A DNA stretch of 64,000 bases from Ariolimax columbianus (GCA_036924085.1 JAVGWX010000025.1:28814450-28878449), one strand, 5' to 3'. Positions 44,701 to 52,174 are shown, counted from the first letter of the stretch. Numbers and translations are program-made. The notes: generated by a model from the sequence alone, not told the origin.

Positions 44701-45648
44701 CCCTGCTCGAAGGACAACACCCATGCTTTATTTGTTTCTACAGAAAAAATTCAGGTCAGGTTCGTTATGAAGACACCTCGTATGGAAACCGAAAAAATGT
44801 TCATTTATTTGAAATGAGAATAAGAAACGATGCCTACCATCAACTCTCCAGGCGAGACCTGGTGATAATTCTCCGGCTACGCACAGGTCACAATAAACTT
44901 AGATGCCATCTGTACAAGTTTAAGATTGGCACTACAGCCCACATGAAGGCAGAACATATTTTGCAGTCCTGTCCATTGTATATCGACAAAAGAAGTAGCA
45001 TTTGGCAACAGCCAGTGTCCTTCCACGAGAAGCTGTACGGAAACGCACATAGCCTTGAGTCAACTGCTGCCTTCGTTAGAGTCATTGAAGTTTAGGTCTG
45101 AAGATGAACGAAGCAGAAGAAGAAGAAGAATAATAAAAATTATTAGTAATCTGCAAAGCGTTAATTTATCCGGCAACCTATTTAACCCAGTTCTCCGCAA
45201 AGCATTAATTTATCCGGCAACCTATTTAACCCAGTTCTCTGCAAAGCGTTAATTTATCCGGCAACCTATTTAACCCAATTCTCTGCAAGGCGTTAATTTA
45301 TCCGGCAACCTATTTAACCCAATTCTCTGCAAGGCGTTAATTTATCCGGCAATCTATTTAACCCAATTCTCTGCAAAGCGGTAATTTACCTGGCAATCTT
45401 TTTTCACCCAGTTCTCTGCAAAGCGTTAATTTATCCGGCAACCTATTTAACCCAATTCTCTGCAAGGCGTTAATTTATCCGGCAATCTATTTAACCCAAT
45501 TCTCTGCAAAGCGGTAATTTACCTGGCAATCTTTTTTCACCCAGTTCTCTGCAAAGGACTGAAGAACAACAAAAACATTAACTCTGTGAATCTGAGCGGA
45601 TGTAGCTTATCTCCCGCTGGAGCGGAATCTCTGGCTGCCGTGATTAAG
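32568..45648 (+). CDS. cep78: CEP78, centrosomal leucine-rich-repeat protein, N-terminal 200 codons (5 exons, runs off the window)
   Basis: CEP78 is a conserved centriole and basal-body protein needed for normal ciliogenesis; in people its loss causes cone-rod dystrophy with hearing loss. Coding exons are 32568-32719, 34595-34695, 35755-35924, 40566-40638 and 45545-45648, all GT-AG with matching phases, giving exactly 200 codons. Recognisable segments in order: MIESVQVRQRGAYNFEDHYD, LCALQDSVPLTAVKAHL, RVNDWQPIFNSIRVNKSLQF, KLPAIRSKEITHRLMKALKD, LQGLALRERDLQVLVK, LRHLSFEQCRIGDEGLE and NSVNLSGCSLSPAGAESLA. The last three are leucine-rich repeats. The remaining repeats and the coiled-coil C-terminus lie beyond 64000 or in exons I could not find. 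Identification is from remembered family sequence, not a search. Confidence 0.88.
32745..33020 (-). mobile_element. LINE RNase H fragment
   Basis: The reverse strand encodes MEAEAIKTAVMIF, then VTLQWIPGHSGLLGN, RNase H motifs of a third LINE family. The first motif and the C-terminus are missing. Confidence 0.75.
33040..34412 (+). mobile_element. LINE-RH copy, longest in the window (RT thumb to C-terminus)
   Basis: 33120-33479 encodes the end of the reverse transcriptase (RVRPVLEYGIAAWTTAAKAN, LQSEKLRRLTVHPMHQRLNN). Then come RNase H (HAYTDGS at about 33665; frameshifts through 33700-33950) and the C-terminal domain (33948-34412: RRVVVQ-like, EEADRLAKEGARL, ECSCGTAKMTAEHLLQ). It shows that RT and RNase H belong to one element. 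A 12-base deletion removes IQGN before EEADRL. It ends without a GAA tail. Confidence 0.88.
34595..34695 (+). CDS. cep78: CEP78 coding exon 2
   Basis: It encodes VNDWQPIFNSIRVNKSLQF and AVRSYYQ, matching the second conserved block. The acceptor is TTTACCAG|GGT and the donor AGATG|GTAAAT. Confidence 0.87.
34697..34990. repeat. 26-28-bp AT-rich minisatellite at the CEP78 exon 2 donor
   Basis: About 10 units of AAATATTGATTTGTTTTCTG plus TATCATTA. The first unit starts two bases into the intron (GT|AAATATTGATTGTG). Three T-rich units near 34730-34790 are degenerate. Confidence 0.9.
35023..35280 (+). repeat. Unclassified dispersed repeat (family H)
   Basis: It matches 20685-20915 in opposite orientation (CAGACCACGGATTTGCCTGG, ATTCACACTAGTCGACGACT). 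The two copies differ by small insertions. No coding frame is recognisable. Confidence 0.65.
35330..35675 (+). repeat. Unclassified dispersed repeat (family G)
   Basis: It matches 20232-20530 in reverse and a fragment at 24655-24740 (AAGACTGTCCACACGG). It is adjacent to family H, as at 20.2-20.9 kb. Confidence 0.65.
35755..35924 (+). CDS. cep78: CEP78 coding exon 3
   Basis: It encodes KLPAIRSKEITHRLMKALKD through LRERDLQVLVK, the best-conserved part of the N-terminus (PAIR, LxERDL). The acceptor is TTTTCCACAG|AAA and the donor AAG|GTATGA, ending in phase 0. Confidence 0.9.
36010..36110. mobile_element. hAT-like element end
   Basis: CAGTGCTCTTCAACCTGGGT and GTGGCAGTAGAATAATTACG resemble 2556-2660. 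No transposase found. Confidence 0.35.
36276..36888 (+). mobile_element. LINE-RH copy with 11-bp target-site duplication and intact C-terminal frame
   Basis: A 5'-truncated copy starting at ALAVVTALRSQKNTELNDLR with one open frame to QVDV and stop at 36869-36871, then (GAA)n. It includes the RNase H end (HCNIQGNKEADRLAKEGARL) and the knuckle ECSCGTGKMTAEHLLQNC. GAACCCTGTAG at 36265-36275 and 36889-36899 is the target-site duplication. The intact frame and perfect duplication suggest recent insertion. Confidence 0.92.
36900..37200. repeat. 38-bp minisatellite, about 7-8 units
   Basis: Unit GACCATGCGGATGACGGACA plus CTACCAACGTCCAGAAAA. It starts directly after the target-site duplication of the LINE-RH copy. 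Confidence 0.93.
37262..37405 (-). mobile_element. GAA-SINE 3' fragment, reversed
   Basis: TTCTTCTTTGTCGTCCGTTC then CTCAATCTCCCGCTACCAAG and GCAAGTAGCAGGATGTTGTC are the tail side of the family. The 5' two thirds are replaced by unrelated sequence. Confidence 0.75.
37420..37645 (+). mobile_element. LINE-RH-like 3' fragment
   Basis: The frame gives KIGTTSPCYCGPADMTA and LQYCPHHTGQKGRMWPTSN, the knuckle of a diverged LINE-RH relative, ending in GAAGAGGAAGAAGAA. Confidence 0.7.
37785..38260 (-). mobile_element. CAA-SINE copy with four 37-bp units, reversed
   Basis: CACATCCCGAGCGTGCTGAT, GCTATGCTTGGCTTCATCAG and GGTGAGGGTCTTGGCCAGTA are present. Around 38060-38225 the 37-bp core (GATCAGTATATTTTGCCTGA) is repeated four times. 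Confidence 0.88.
38265..38375 (+). mobile_element. 3' fragment of the divergent GAA-SINE subtype
   Basis: AAGGTGCAAATATCGCAGCC and TCGCTGTAAACTATGTCACA match the 3' part of 9296-9608, ending in GAAGAAGAAG. Confidence 0.65.
38440..38870 (-). mobile_element. LINE reverse-transcriptase tail remnant
   Basis: The reverse strand shows a degraded thumb/tail without an intact frame. It is placed by similarity of composition and position to other LINE tails; weak. Confidence 0.4.
38905..39390 (-). mobile_element. GAA-SINE copy, reversed, with internal 33-bp array
   Basis: It is complete from CTCAATCTCCCGCTACCAAA to CTGCTCAGCACCTTG. In the 5' head, the unit GCTGGCCCTGACGCTAGCAG plus TCAGCTATGGGTC is repeated about five times (39187-39350) instead of once. 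Confidence 0.9.
39395..39550 (-). mobile_element. LINE palm fragment
   Basis: It matches 29950-30105 closely (CTGTTGAAGTACTGTCTTGA, ACGTACGAATTCACGTTCTT). It is part of the reverse-transcriptase copy type that carries GVRQGC at 29985-30217. Confidence 0.65.
39800..40445 (+). mobile_element. LINE tail with C-terminal zinc finger
   Basis: RQSQIRWTGHVVRMPD, then after frame breaks, TWEDAVKDRTNGVQ and PCPRCLQLCRPRIGLISHLR with TH, a C-x2-C-x12-H-x3-4-H finger. It is the same architecture as 31665-32175. Confidence 0.75.
40566..40638 (+). CDS. cep78: CEP78 coding exon 4
   Basis: A 73-bp exon encoding GIAKSHTLRHLSFEQCRIGD and EGLE, one leucine-rich repeat. The acceptor is TCAACAG|GGT and the donor GAAG|GTAAGA. 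One base carries to exon 5. Confidence 0.86.
40688..41115 (+). mobile_element. Mariner-like remnant
   Basis: The left terminal repeat ACGAGGCACGTTCAAATGAA, helix-turn-helix frame at 40822 (VVIRFLTAEGCRPVDN, MQTVCGDKSL), and a duplicated reversed piece of the helix region at 41060-41115. No catalytic domain. Confidence 0.7.
41290..41600 (-). mobile_element. LINE reverse-transcriptase tail
   Basis: The reverse strand encodes MVRNEDLWERNHQQPLEQQI, RKASSNIARHALTWNPQGK and KERGRPKKYTDKR, the basic tail of a LINE polymerase. A small deletion removes the WxGH segment. Confidence 0.8.
41690..42330 (-). mobile_element. Jockey-type LINE C-terminus remnant
   Basis: The reverse strand encodes IVSECLKPTPTNKIYPLIGI, APPDLRRGVAAEIERGKQEN and, in other frames, ALRCVEGNEQTSKWYVKMQS and SGPRSSVLPQP. 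The same order appears on the + strand at 57000-57700 (PTPIDKINPIIG; PPEIRRSLDAEIEREKQEN). Confidence 0.8.
42640..43155. repeat. Degenerate AT-rich tandem repeat
   Basis: Variable units of GAAAACCTGCAAAATGCAAA, TTTATCTGAAATCTGAAGAA. Spacing is irregular (about 30-60 bp). Confidence 0.85.
43160..43300. mobile_element. Tigger/pogo-like end
   Basis: CAGTAGAATCGCGAATATAG with TACGCACAATTTTTACTAAT resembles the terminal repeat of pogo/Tigger elements. Neither transposase nor second end found. Confidence 0.35.
43450..44000 (-). mobile_element. Mariner transposase remnant split by a GAA-SINE
   Basis: The reverse strand encodes QTFLAKHNLPLVHQAPYSSG and HYNFLPFPQAQNF (43850-43985), the last catalytic region of a mariner transposase. 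It then continues beyond the SINE as GTRLESREDIMRNVTTQL and KCFQQW (43530-43680). The end GGTGTGTTCAAAAAGTATCC at 43452 is mariner-like. Confidence 0.78.
43689..43852 (+). mobile_element. 5'-truncated GAA-SINE with 10-bp target-site duplication
   Basis: It contains only the 3' half of the family (CTGAAAGGTGTAAATATCGC to a short GAAGAAGAAC tail). GTCCCTTTCA at 43679-43688 and 43853-43862 is the target-site duplication. 5' truncation plus tail plus duplication is the signature of target-primed reverse transcription. Confidence 0.9.
43990..44312 (+). mobile_element. GAA-SINE copy
   Basis: It runs from CATGAGCTGCAGTGGTCAGC to GGAGATTGAGAACGAA. The first few bases and the GAA tail are missing. 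Confidence 0.87.
44335..44545. repeat. 21-bp minisatellite, about 10 units
   Basis: Unit GTGATGCACGGATGCATGCT plus C, with a CTTAATACAC variant. The core GATGCATGC is self-complementary. It starts about 20 bp past a GAA-SINE end. Confidence 0.92.
44730..45137 (+). mobile_element. LINE-RH relative, C-terminal domain with GAA tail
   Basis: RNDAYHQLSRRDLVIILRLR, TGHNKLRCHLYKFKIGT and HMKAEHILQSC, then a stop and GAAGAAGAAGAAGAATAATA. The CxC pair before HMKAEH is deleted. RNase H is absent. Confidence 0.82.
45140..45544. repeat. 44-bp minisatellite copying the CEP78 exon 5 acceptor
   Basis: Eight decoy copies of the real junction (CACCCAG|TTCTCTGCAAAG) precede it. The unit continues CGTTAATTTATCCGGCAACC. 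Three decoys (45186, 45230, 45406) keep CAG; five (about 45273, 45317, 45361, 45450, 45493) have CAA. The pair at 45361/45406 and the pair at 45493/45539 form a larger repeated block. Confidence 0.93.
45545..45648 (+). CDS. cep78: CEP78 coding exon 5 (last one seen)
   Basis: It encodes VLCKGLKNNKNINSVNLSGC and SLSPAGAESLAAVIK, a leucine-rich repeat. The donor is AAG|GTAAGA, phase 0. Its first 12 bases are the part copied in the upstream minisatellite. Confidence 0.86.
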
Positions 45649-46382
45649 GTAAGACATATTTATCCTTTAGCACGTCACATTTAAAATTAATTTTCTTAAT
45701 TTGTCGCTATGGTAGTCGTCTTTCTAAATTTTTATGTTTGTTTGTCAATAAATATGATTTTCTTGCGTGTAGACACACAATAGCATAACGAACATACATG
45801 GTGGTGTTATTGTTTTTTGTTGTGTGTTTGTTAGTTTTTGAGATACAAAAAGATGAAGTTGAAAATTTATGAACATCTCGGAAAAAATTTGGGCTCGACC
45901 ACTAGGCCTAGTCGCTCCGATAGAAAACCATGGAAACCACAACAACGTATCGATACTGTGTTTACAATATCGCCACAACTGTTAGTTTCCAATTCAAACG
46001 TAGTTCTTTCATCTAAACAAACAAAATAAACAGATCTACTCGATAAAGATCTTTCCCAACAACCTACTTCCCCTTTCGCAAAAAGTCAGCTTGCTCCAAA
46101 CGGCGTATACACAATGAAAACTTTTCAAAAGCCATTTGTAATCGAACATACGATACTTTAACCGGCAAAATATCGTGTATATATGGAGGGCGTAGTCAGC
46201 AGTAAAAAAATGGCTGTCGGGAGTGACTCCGTACAAAAAAAAAATGGTTTTTTCCGATTACTGTTTTTGTAGGCCTAGTACTCGACCATGGCGTGCTGAA
46301 GGTTATCTTCTTTGTTGTCTTCCTACAACTAGAGGTGAAAGCTTTACGACGCCAACACTAAAAATCTACTCAATTTACCCTG
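45649..46382. other. No gene recognised (CEP78 intron 5)
   Basis: AT-rich. Parts of 45650-45860 (AGATATGATTTTCTTGTGTG-like and GGTGTTATTGTGTGTTTGTTAG-like words) recur at 46720-46800, 47065-47100 and 48060-48200, suggesting local duplication of intron sequence. Confidence 0.5.
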
Positions 46383-46725
46383 CAGCTGGGGAGGAAGACT
46401 GAAGTCTGGTCAGGCAAAACAGACTGGACAAGACCCTCTACAGGCTTCCTCGCAGTTCTCTCTGGAAACGAGCTGTTTTCATGGCTGCCTGACGAGGTGA
46501 GGGATCGACGTAATCCTCGGAGTAGTGAACGACACGCAGATGAAGCCAAGCATAGCACAACCGCCTAGAGGGCCCCGGTCCACATTCATCAGCACGCTCG
46601 GGATGTGTAGAAAGCTACTGAAACACCCCCCCCCCCCCCCCCCCCCATTTAATATCCTTTTCAGGGCACACAAAAGAGTGGGCACTCGAAACAGCAACCC
46701 TGCCGCGGCATTATTTTTCAGCACG
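46383..46725 (+). mobile_element. CAA-SINE copy
   Basis: GGTCAGGCAAAACAGACTGG, then TTTTCATGGCTGCCTGACGA, GATGAAGCCAAGCATAGCAC and ATCAGCACGCTCGGGATGTG. The 37-bp core is reduced to less than one unit. A poly-C run (46626-46646) interrupts it. Confidence 0.82.
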
Positions 46726-46804
46726 TCACATTTTACTGTGGTTGTTGACTTTGAGAGCCTGTAACTTTTTTTATTTGTTGGTCTATAAATATATTTTTTT
46801 TTGT

Positions 46805-47062
46805 TGTATCCTAATTTTGTTGGCGTTCGTCTTATTTCTCTAATCCCTAAGGCGGTGTGAGTTGCGCTGTGGTTTTTATTTTGCGCCTTTCGGCCCAGTG
46901 CATCCGACTTCAGCGTACGTTTTTATATATAGGTCTGCTTCCTCCTGCATTTTCTAAGGGTTTGCTTCCCTGGGGTAACGGCCGGTGCTGTGATGGGGAT
47001 CGAACCCAGCACCTTCTACTTGTGAACCGTGTCACTTAACTACTAGGCCACACCGTCCCCTG
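46805..47062 (-). mobile_element. tRNA-SINE copy, reversed
   Basis: The reverse strand starts GGGGACGGTGTGGCCTAGTA, with B-box-like GGGTTCGATCCCC and the shared body. The tail lies toward 46805. Confidence 0.85.
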
Positions 47063-47202
47063 GGGGTCTATAGATATGATTTTCTTGTGTGTGGAGACAT
47101 AAATGAACCTTTACTGAATTATTTACGGAAAAATGTGTCTGCAATATCATCTCTGTATACTCACCGATGTATTCGTTATGTTAACCATTTGCTTTCCTTA
47201 CT

Positions 47203-47440
47203 TACTTAGTCGCTCCTCTTCTACCGTGAGGTGTAGAGTCTTCTACCTTACTTACTTAGTCGCTCCTCTTCTACCGTGAGGTGTAGAGTCTTCTACCTTA
47301 CTTACTTAGTCGCTCCTCTTCTACCGTGAGGTGTAGAGTCTTCTACCTTACTTACTTAGTCGCTCCTCTTCTACCGTGAGGTGTAGAGTCTTCTACCTTA
47401 CTTACTTAGTCGCTCCTCTTCTACCGTGAGGTGTAGAGGT
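47203..47440. repeat. 50-bp minisatellite, 5 units
   Basis: Unit ACCTTACTTACTTAGTCGCT, CCTCTTCTACCGTGAGGTGT, AGAGTCTTCT; units are identical. It abuts the 3' side of the LINE at 47435-48061 and probably derives from that element's end. Confidence 0.95.
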
Positions 47441-48061
47441 TTACCAAAGAGAACGCGACACTGCTCTATCCGTTGTCTTTTTCCTGGCCTCTTTCCAATC
47501 CAGCCCTCGATCACTTAGGGACTGTCGTATGTTGTCTTCCCAACGTACTTTAGGACGTCCTCGGGGTCTGCGTCCTTGACTTTTGATCTCCCATGACCTC
47601 TTTGGTATCCGATCTTCTTCCATTCCACAGACATGGCCAAACCACTGTAGTTGGGACTGCTCCACTCGTGTCTGCAGGGGTTGAACTTCAAGACTGCTAC
47701 ATATTGTCTGGTTACAGATCTTGTCCCTTTTCGTCACCTGAACCGCCTTTCTTAGGTACCTCATTTCTGAAGTTTGAAGTTGCCTTTCTTGGGCTGTAGT
47801 CATTGCCCATGACTCACATCCATATGTCAAGACAGGCACATAGGTCGAGCAGTATACATCCATCTTTGTTTTCCTGCTTATTTCTCTTCTGCTGAGGAAA
47901 CCTCTCTTTATTGCATGGAACAGTCTACCTGCTGCTGCCCTTCGTGCAGTTAACTCCTCTTTGATTCCTTCCCTGCTGTCTATTACCACTCCTAGATATC
48001 CATTTGCCTTCCAGATTACAAAATTACATCTTCTTCCTGTATCTGCATAATTTTTCAGCAC
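47435..48061 (-). mobile_element. LINE reverse-transcriptase thumb/tail, open frame of 206 codons
   Basis: The reverse strand encodes GYLGVVIDSREGIKEELTAR, LTYGCESWAMTTAQERQLQ, RYLRKAVQVTKRDKICNQTI, LQWFGHVCGMEEDRIPKRS and RGRPKVRWEDNIRQSL. Every expected C-terminal motif is present in one frame. The YADD palm is upstream of the break and absent, except a trailing YAD at the start. Confidence 0.88.
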
Positions 48062-48348
48062 GTGAGGTCCCGACGTGGTTGTTGATTTTGAGAACCTTTA
48101 ATTTGTGTGTGTGTGTCTAGAGACATATTTTAATCAAGAACTTGTTGGTGTTATTGTGTGTATGTTAGTTTCTGAGGTACAAGAAGAAGGTGATAGTGGT
48201 GAATTATAACACAAACTCACTCGGTAGCTGCATTTAATTGGTATAAAAAAATATTACAATTTGCCTAAAAACGTTCCAATATTGATGTTTACTGTACTGG
48301 CTGGGCCTGCCACTTCGATTATAAACGTAATTATTGAAACTACATAAA

Positions 48349-48668
48349 CGGGATCAAGATGCTGAGTAGCACATGAGCTGTGTTGGTCAGCGACGCATAG
48401 CTGACTGCTAGCGTCAGGGCCAGCGAACCTGAGCTGCCAAGACCCTTCTACACCTCCACGCGGTGATCCTGGATAACAGGCTGCAGCAGGGCAGACTGGC
48501 TAAGGAGAAGGCATCGAAGAGGGAATGATAACCCGGTACTCAAAAAATGCTTCCTGAAGTCGGGTGTGTTTGACCGAAAGGTGCAAATATCGCAGTCAAG
48601 CTGTAAACGCTAGCAGTCAGCTATGGGTCGCTGACCACTGCAGCTTATGCGCTGCTCAGCATCTTGAG
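48349..48668 (+). mobile_element. GAA-SINE copy fused to a reversed 5' piece
   Basis: 48349-48607 is a forward copy (GGGATCAAGATGCTGAGTAG to CAGTCAAGCTGTAAAC). It joins directly to a reversed 5' head (CGCTAGCAGTCAGCTATGGG to CTGCTCAGCATCTTGA, 48608-48668), a head-to-head junction. Confidence 0.83.
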
Positions 48669-48707
48669 CCCTGCGTCATATATGATATGGAACTTGTGTG
48701 TTGCAAA

Positions 48708-49290
48708 CTTGACTGGGGATTGCTGGTTGTTCTTTTCTGGGGATTGCTGGTTGTTCTTATCTGGGGATTGCTGGTTGTTCTTATCTGGGGATTGCTGGTT
48801 GTTCTTATCTGGGGATTGCTGGTTGTGTTTTATCTGGGGATTGCTGGTTGTTCTTATCTGGGGATTGCTGGTTGTGTTTTATCTGGGGATTGCTGGTTGT
48901 TCTTATCTGGGGATTGCTGGTTGTTCTTATCTGGGGATTGCTGGTTGTTCTTATCTGGGGATTGGTGGTTGTTCTTATCTGGGGATTGGTGGTTGTTCTT
49001 ATCTGGGGATTGGTGGTTGTTCTTATCTGGGGATTGGTGGTTGTTCTTATCTGGGGATTGCTGGTTGTGTTTTATCTGGGGATTGCTGGTTGTGTTTTAT
49101 CTGGGGATTGGTGGTTGTTCTTATCTGGGGATTGCTGGTTGTTCTTATCTGGGGATTGGTGGTTGTTCTTATCTGGGGATTGGTGGTTGTTCTTATCTGG
49201 GGATTGCTGGTTGTTCTTATCTGGGGATTGCTGGTTGTTCTTATCTGGGGATTGCTGGTTGTTCTTATCTGGGGATTGCTGGCTGTGCTT
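48708..49290. repeat. 24-bp minisatellite, about 24 units
   Basis: Unit GGGGATTGCTGGTTGTTCTT plus ATCT, with GCTGG/GGTGG and a TGTTTTATCT length variant. All three forward frames are open, giving false proteins up to 325 codons. Confidence 0.96.
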
Positions 49291-49439
49291 ATCTTCTTCT
49301 TCTTTTGTCCGACTGCCCTTGGCATACGTCGTCGCAGAGAGGTGGCATGCGTAGATTTCTTGTTATCGCCAAATGGGAGGCTTGTGTTATCGTTAGGCAT
49401 AACTTCCTGAGAGTGTCAGAGAGACCCTCGATCCACCAA

Positions 49440-49910
49440 CATCGTGGTGCGATGAGGCTAACGTCTGGTCAGGCAAAACACACTGATCAGACAGTGTTAG
49501 CCAGGGTCAGGAGAAATATACTGGCCAAGACCCTCACCTGACGGGACGATGAGGCTAACGTCTGGTCAGGCGAAACACACTGATCAGACAGTGTTAGCCA
49601 GGGTCAGGAGAAATATACTGGCCAAGACCCTCACCTGACCTCCTCGTTGGTAGTCCTAGAAACCGGCTGTTGTTGAGGGCAACAGTCTGGCTAACAAGGT
49701 GAGGTTCGACGTGATCCCTGTAGTAGTGAGTGACACGTAGATGAAGCCAAGCATAGCATAACCGCCTGGAGGACCCCAGTCCACCTTCATCAGCACGCTC
49801 GGGATGTGAGGAAAGCTACTGCAACCCGCCACTTAACGTCGTTTTCAGGGCTCACAAAGGAGTAACCTACTCATTATGGGTATTCGAAACTACAACAACT
49901 TCTTATTCTA
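49440..49910 (+). mobile_element. CAA-SINE copy with a duplicated head
   Basis: Two copies of a block of about 95 bp (GATGAGGCTAACGTCTGGTC to CCAAGACCCTCACCTGAC) at 49450 and 49546 precede the normal body and a TACAACAACTTC tail. Confidence 0.85.
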
Positions 49911-49924
49911 CTTCTCCGTCTTCT

Positions 49925-50006
49925 TTTTTTGCTTCTTCTTCACAAAAGAGTAAACCTACTCATGATGGGCATTCACAAACAACGACAACCAACATCTTGG
50001 TCTGCC

Positions 50007-50037
<31 letters not shown>

Positions 50038-50280
50038 CTTTTTCTTTTACTTGTTTTTCTACTTCTTCTTCTTTGTTCACTGTCAGATGTCGACTTGAAT
50101 CAAAGAAAGCAGCGGTCATCCTGAGGCTGTCGACACTGCCATAGAGCTTGTCTAGTGTTGGTACTGGGGAGGCCGAATGTGCTTTCTCTGGTCCTCGTAT
50201 GTCTGGCACTTTTGCAGCAGATGTTCAGGGATCATTTTCACGGTACCACAGGGACACTCCTCTGTAGCACCTATCTTCAG
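49925..50280 (-). mobile_element. LINE-RH 3' fragment
   Basis: The reverse strand shows CPCGTVKMIPEHLLQKCQTY, then LDKLYGSVDSLRMTAAF and an RHLTV end, tailed by (GAA)n seen as TTC at 50010-50040. The coding part beyond 50280 is lost to a TTGGC array. Confidence 0.85.
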
Positions 50281-50362
50281 TTTTGCTTGGCTTGGCTTGG
50301 CTTGGCTTGGCTTGGTTTGGTTTGGCTTGGCTTGGTTTAGTTTGGCTTGGCTTGGCTTGGCT
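50281..50362. repeat. (TTGGC)n-type microsatellite
   Basis: About 16 units of TTGGC/TTGGT lying exactly between a LINE-RH fragment and a GAA-SINE. Confidence 0.93.
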
Positions 50363-50710
50363 TCGTTCATTCTCAATATCCCACTACCAAACCCTGAAAG
50401 GGCTTAAGTAGCAGAATGTAGTCCAGAGAACGGAATGTGTTGTGTCGTAGTTTACAGCTTGACTGCGATATTTGCACCTTTGGGTCCAACACATCCGACT
50501 TCAGCAAGAATTTTTTTGAGTACCAGGTTAGCATTCCCTCTTCGATCCCTTCTCCTTAGCCAGTCTGCCCTGCTGCAGCCTGTTATCCAGGATCACCGCG
50601 TGAAGATGTAGAAGGGTCTTGGCAGCTATGGTTCGCTGGTCCTGACGCTAGCAGTCAGCTTTGGGTCACTGACCACCGCAGCTCATGCGCTGCTCAGCGT
50701 CTTGATCCTA
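50363..50710 (-). mobile_element. GAA-SINE copy, reversed
   Basis: It is complete from TTCGTTCATTCTCAATATCC to GCTCAGCGTCTTGATCC, with one head unit. The GAA tail is replaced by the TTGGC array. Confidence 0.9.
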
Positions 50711-51189
50711 TCTTCAGTTTAAGACCAAGGAGCTAAGAAGTGGCGGAAGTTTGTTGCTGTCATTAAAGATGCCACCAGGCACGTCAATCTAAAATGAATG
50801 TTTTAAAAAAATATTAGTCTGCCTCACTAGTTTCTACTGGCGGAGGCGCGCCTATTCCACCCCAGACCGTAGTCAACTGGGTGATATTAAGACGCATAAA
50901 CCAGTGCTTGGGTGTATGTGTGCGTTTGTATGTACCTATGCTAGGTTTGTGCGCTCTCAGAAGCTAGCCCAACCAAAGTGCAATGGTAGGGCCTTACCCT
51001 GAAGGCGCGTGTGAAAGTTGTGCAATAGTGTGGCTGTGGGATAGAGTCAAATGTTCTCTTTTCTAAGATGAAGATTTAAACTTAACGTCTTTATACTGGT
51101 TTAGATGTCTCTGCAGAGTCTGTATACAACCAGTTTCATTTACATTTCCTAAAAGCTCTAAAATCTATGCGCATCGAATCTATTCTTAA
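50711..51189. other. No gene recognised
   Basis: Unique-looking sequence. I examined it for the next CEP78 exon and found none. Confidence 0.5.
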
Positions 51190-51202
51190 ATGCATTAATT
51201 AA

Positions 51203-51445
51203 GGGGACGGCGTGGTTAAGTGGCACGGCTCACAATCAGAAGGTGCTGGGTTCGATCCCCATCACAACACCGGCCATTACCCCGGGGAAGCAAACCCTTA
51301 GAAAATGCAAGAGGAAGCAGACCCTTACATAAAATGCATGCTGAAGTCGGATGCACTGGGCCAACAGGCGCAAAATAAAAAAACCACAGTGCAGCGCACA
51401 CCGCTTTGGGAATTAGAGAAATTGGCGAACGCAAAAAAAAAAAAA
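51203..51445 (+). mobile_element. tRNA-SINE copy with poly-A tail, inserted in a LINE
   Basis: GGGGACGGCGTGGTTAAGTG, B-box-like GGGTTCGATCCCC, the shared body and a tail of about 16 A. ATGCATTAATT before and ATGCCTTAATT after look like a target-site duplication with one mismatch. Confidence 0.87.
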
Positions 51446-52174
51446 AAATGCCTTAATTGTCCCTGCCTCCACTATTTCCTGTGGTAATGTATTCGAAGCT
51501 TTAAACACTCTCTGGCTAAAAATATATTTCCTAATATCTAACCTGGACCTCTCTTTAGTCAGCTTGTAGCTATGCCCTCGTGTTATTGTGGGTGGCTGTA
51601 TTTTGAAAAACTTGTTATAGTCTAATTTATCCATTCCTCTGATCATCTTATAAACCTGTATTAAGTCACCACGAATTCTTCTCTCTTCGAGACACTGTAG
51701 GCCGGTTTTTCTGAGTCTTTCCTCATAACTGTAATTCTGGAATCCCACTATCATCTTTGTCGCTCTTTTTTGTATTCTTTCCAGCATGTTTATGTCCCCT
51801 CTATGATAAGGACTTCACACCTGTACACAGTACTCCAATCTAGGTCTAACTAAAGCTTTATACGGTTTGACTATCACTTCCTTGCTCCTATGTTTAATAT
51901 TTCTTTTTATCATACCTAACATTGCATTTACCTTTTTCACTGCTACCTGAACTTGCTCACTCACCTTACCTGTATGATCTATTATAGCCTGGACTTGTTC
52001 ACTCACCTTACCTGAATGATCTATTATAGCCTGGACTTGTTCACTCACCTTACCTGAATGATCTATTATAACCTGGACTTGCTTACTCACCTTACCTGTA
52101 TGATCTATTATAATCTGAACTTGCTCACTCACCTTACCTGTATGATCTATTATAACCTGGACTTGTTCACTCAC
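51446..52174 (-). mobile_element. CR1/Jockey-like reverse-transcriptase thumb and C-terminus with in-frame repeat
   Basis: The reverse strand encodes VAVKKVNAMLGMIKRNIKHR, LVRPRLEYCVQV (a stop follows), then SPYHRGD-like sequence and MLERIQKRATKMIVGFQNYS, SYEERLRKTGLQCLEERRIR and GDLIQVYKMIRG to the end. Upstream (higher coordinates) it runs straight into the 42-bp array. Confidence 0.88.

Noticed and set aside
48564..49541. Three overlapping forward frames, up to 325 codons, rich in Leu, Gly and Trp
   Set aside because: 24-bp minisatellite; hydrophobic repeats look membrane-like but derive from one DNA unit open in all frames.
50711..51189. Search for CEP78 exon 6 in unique-looking segments (also 45649-46382, 58716-59054, 61806-62015, 63346-63804)
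   Set aside because: No phase-0 exon with the conserved Arg-rich, LRYRRPDLD-like block was found; the gene most likely continues past 64000.
2953..51445. tRNA genes at the A/B-box sequences
   Set aside because: The tRNA-like heads do not fold as complete cloverleaves by eye and are always followed by the same SINE body and A-rich tail.
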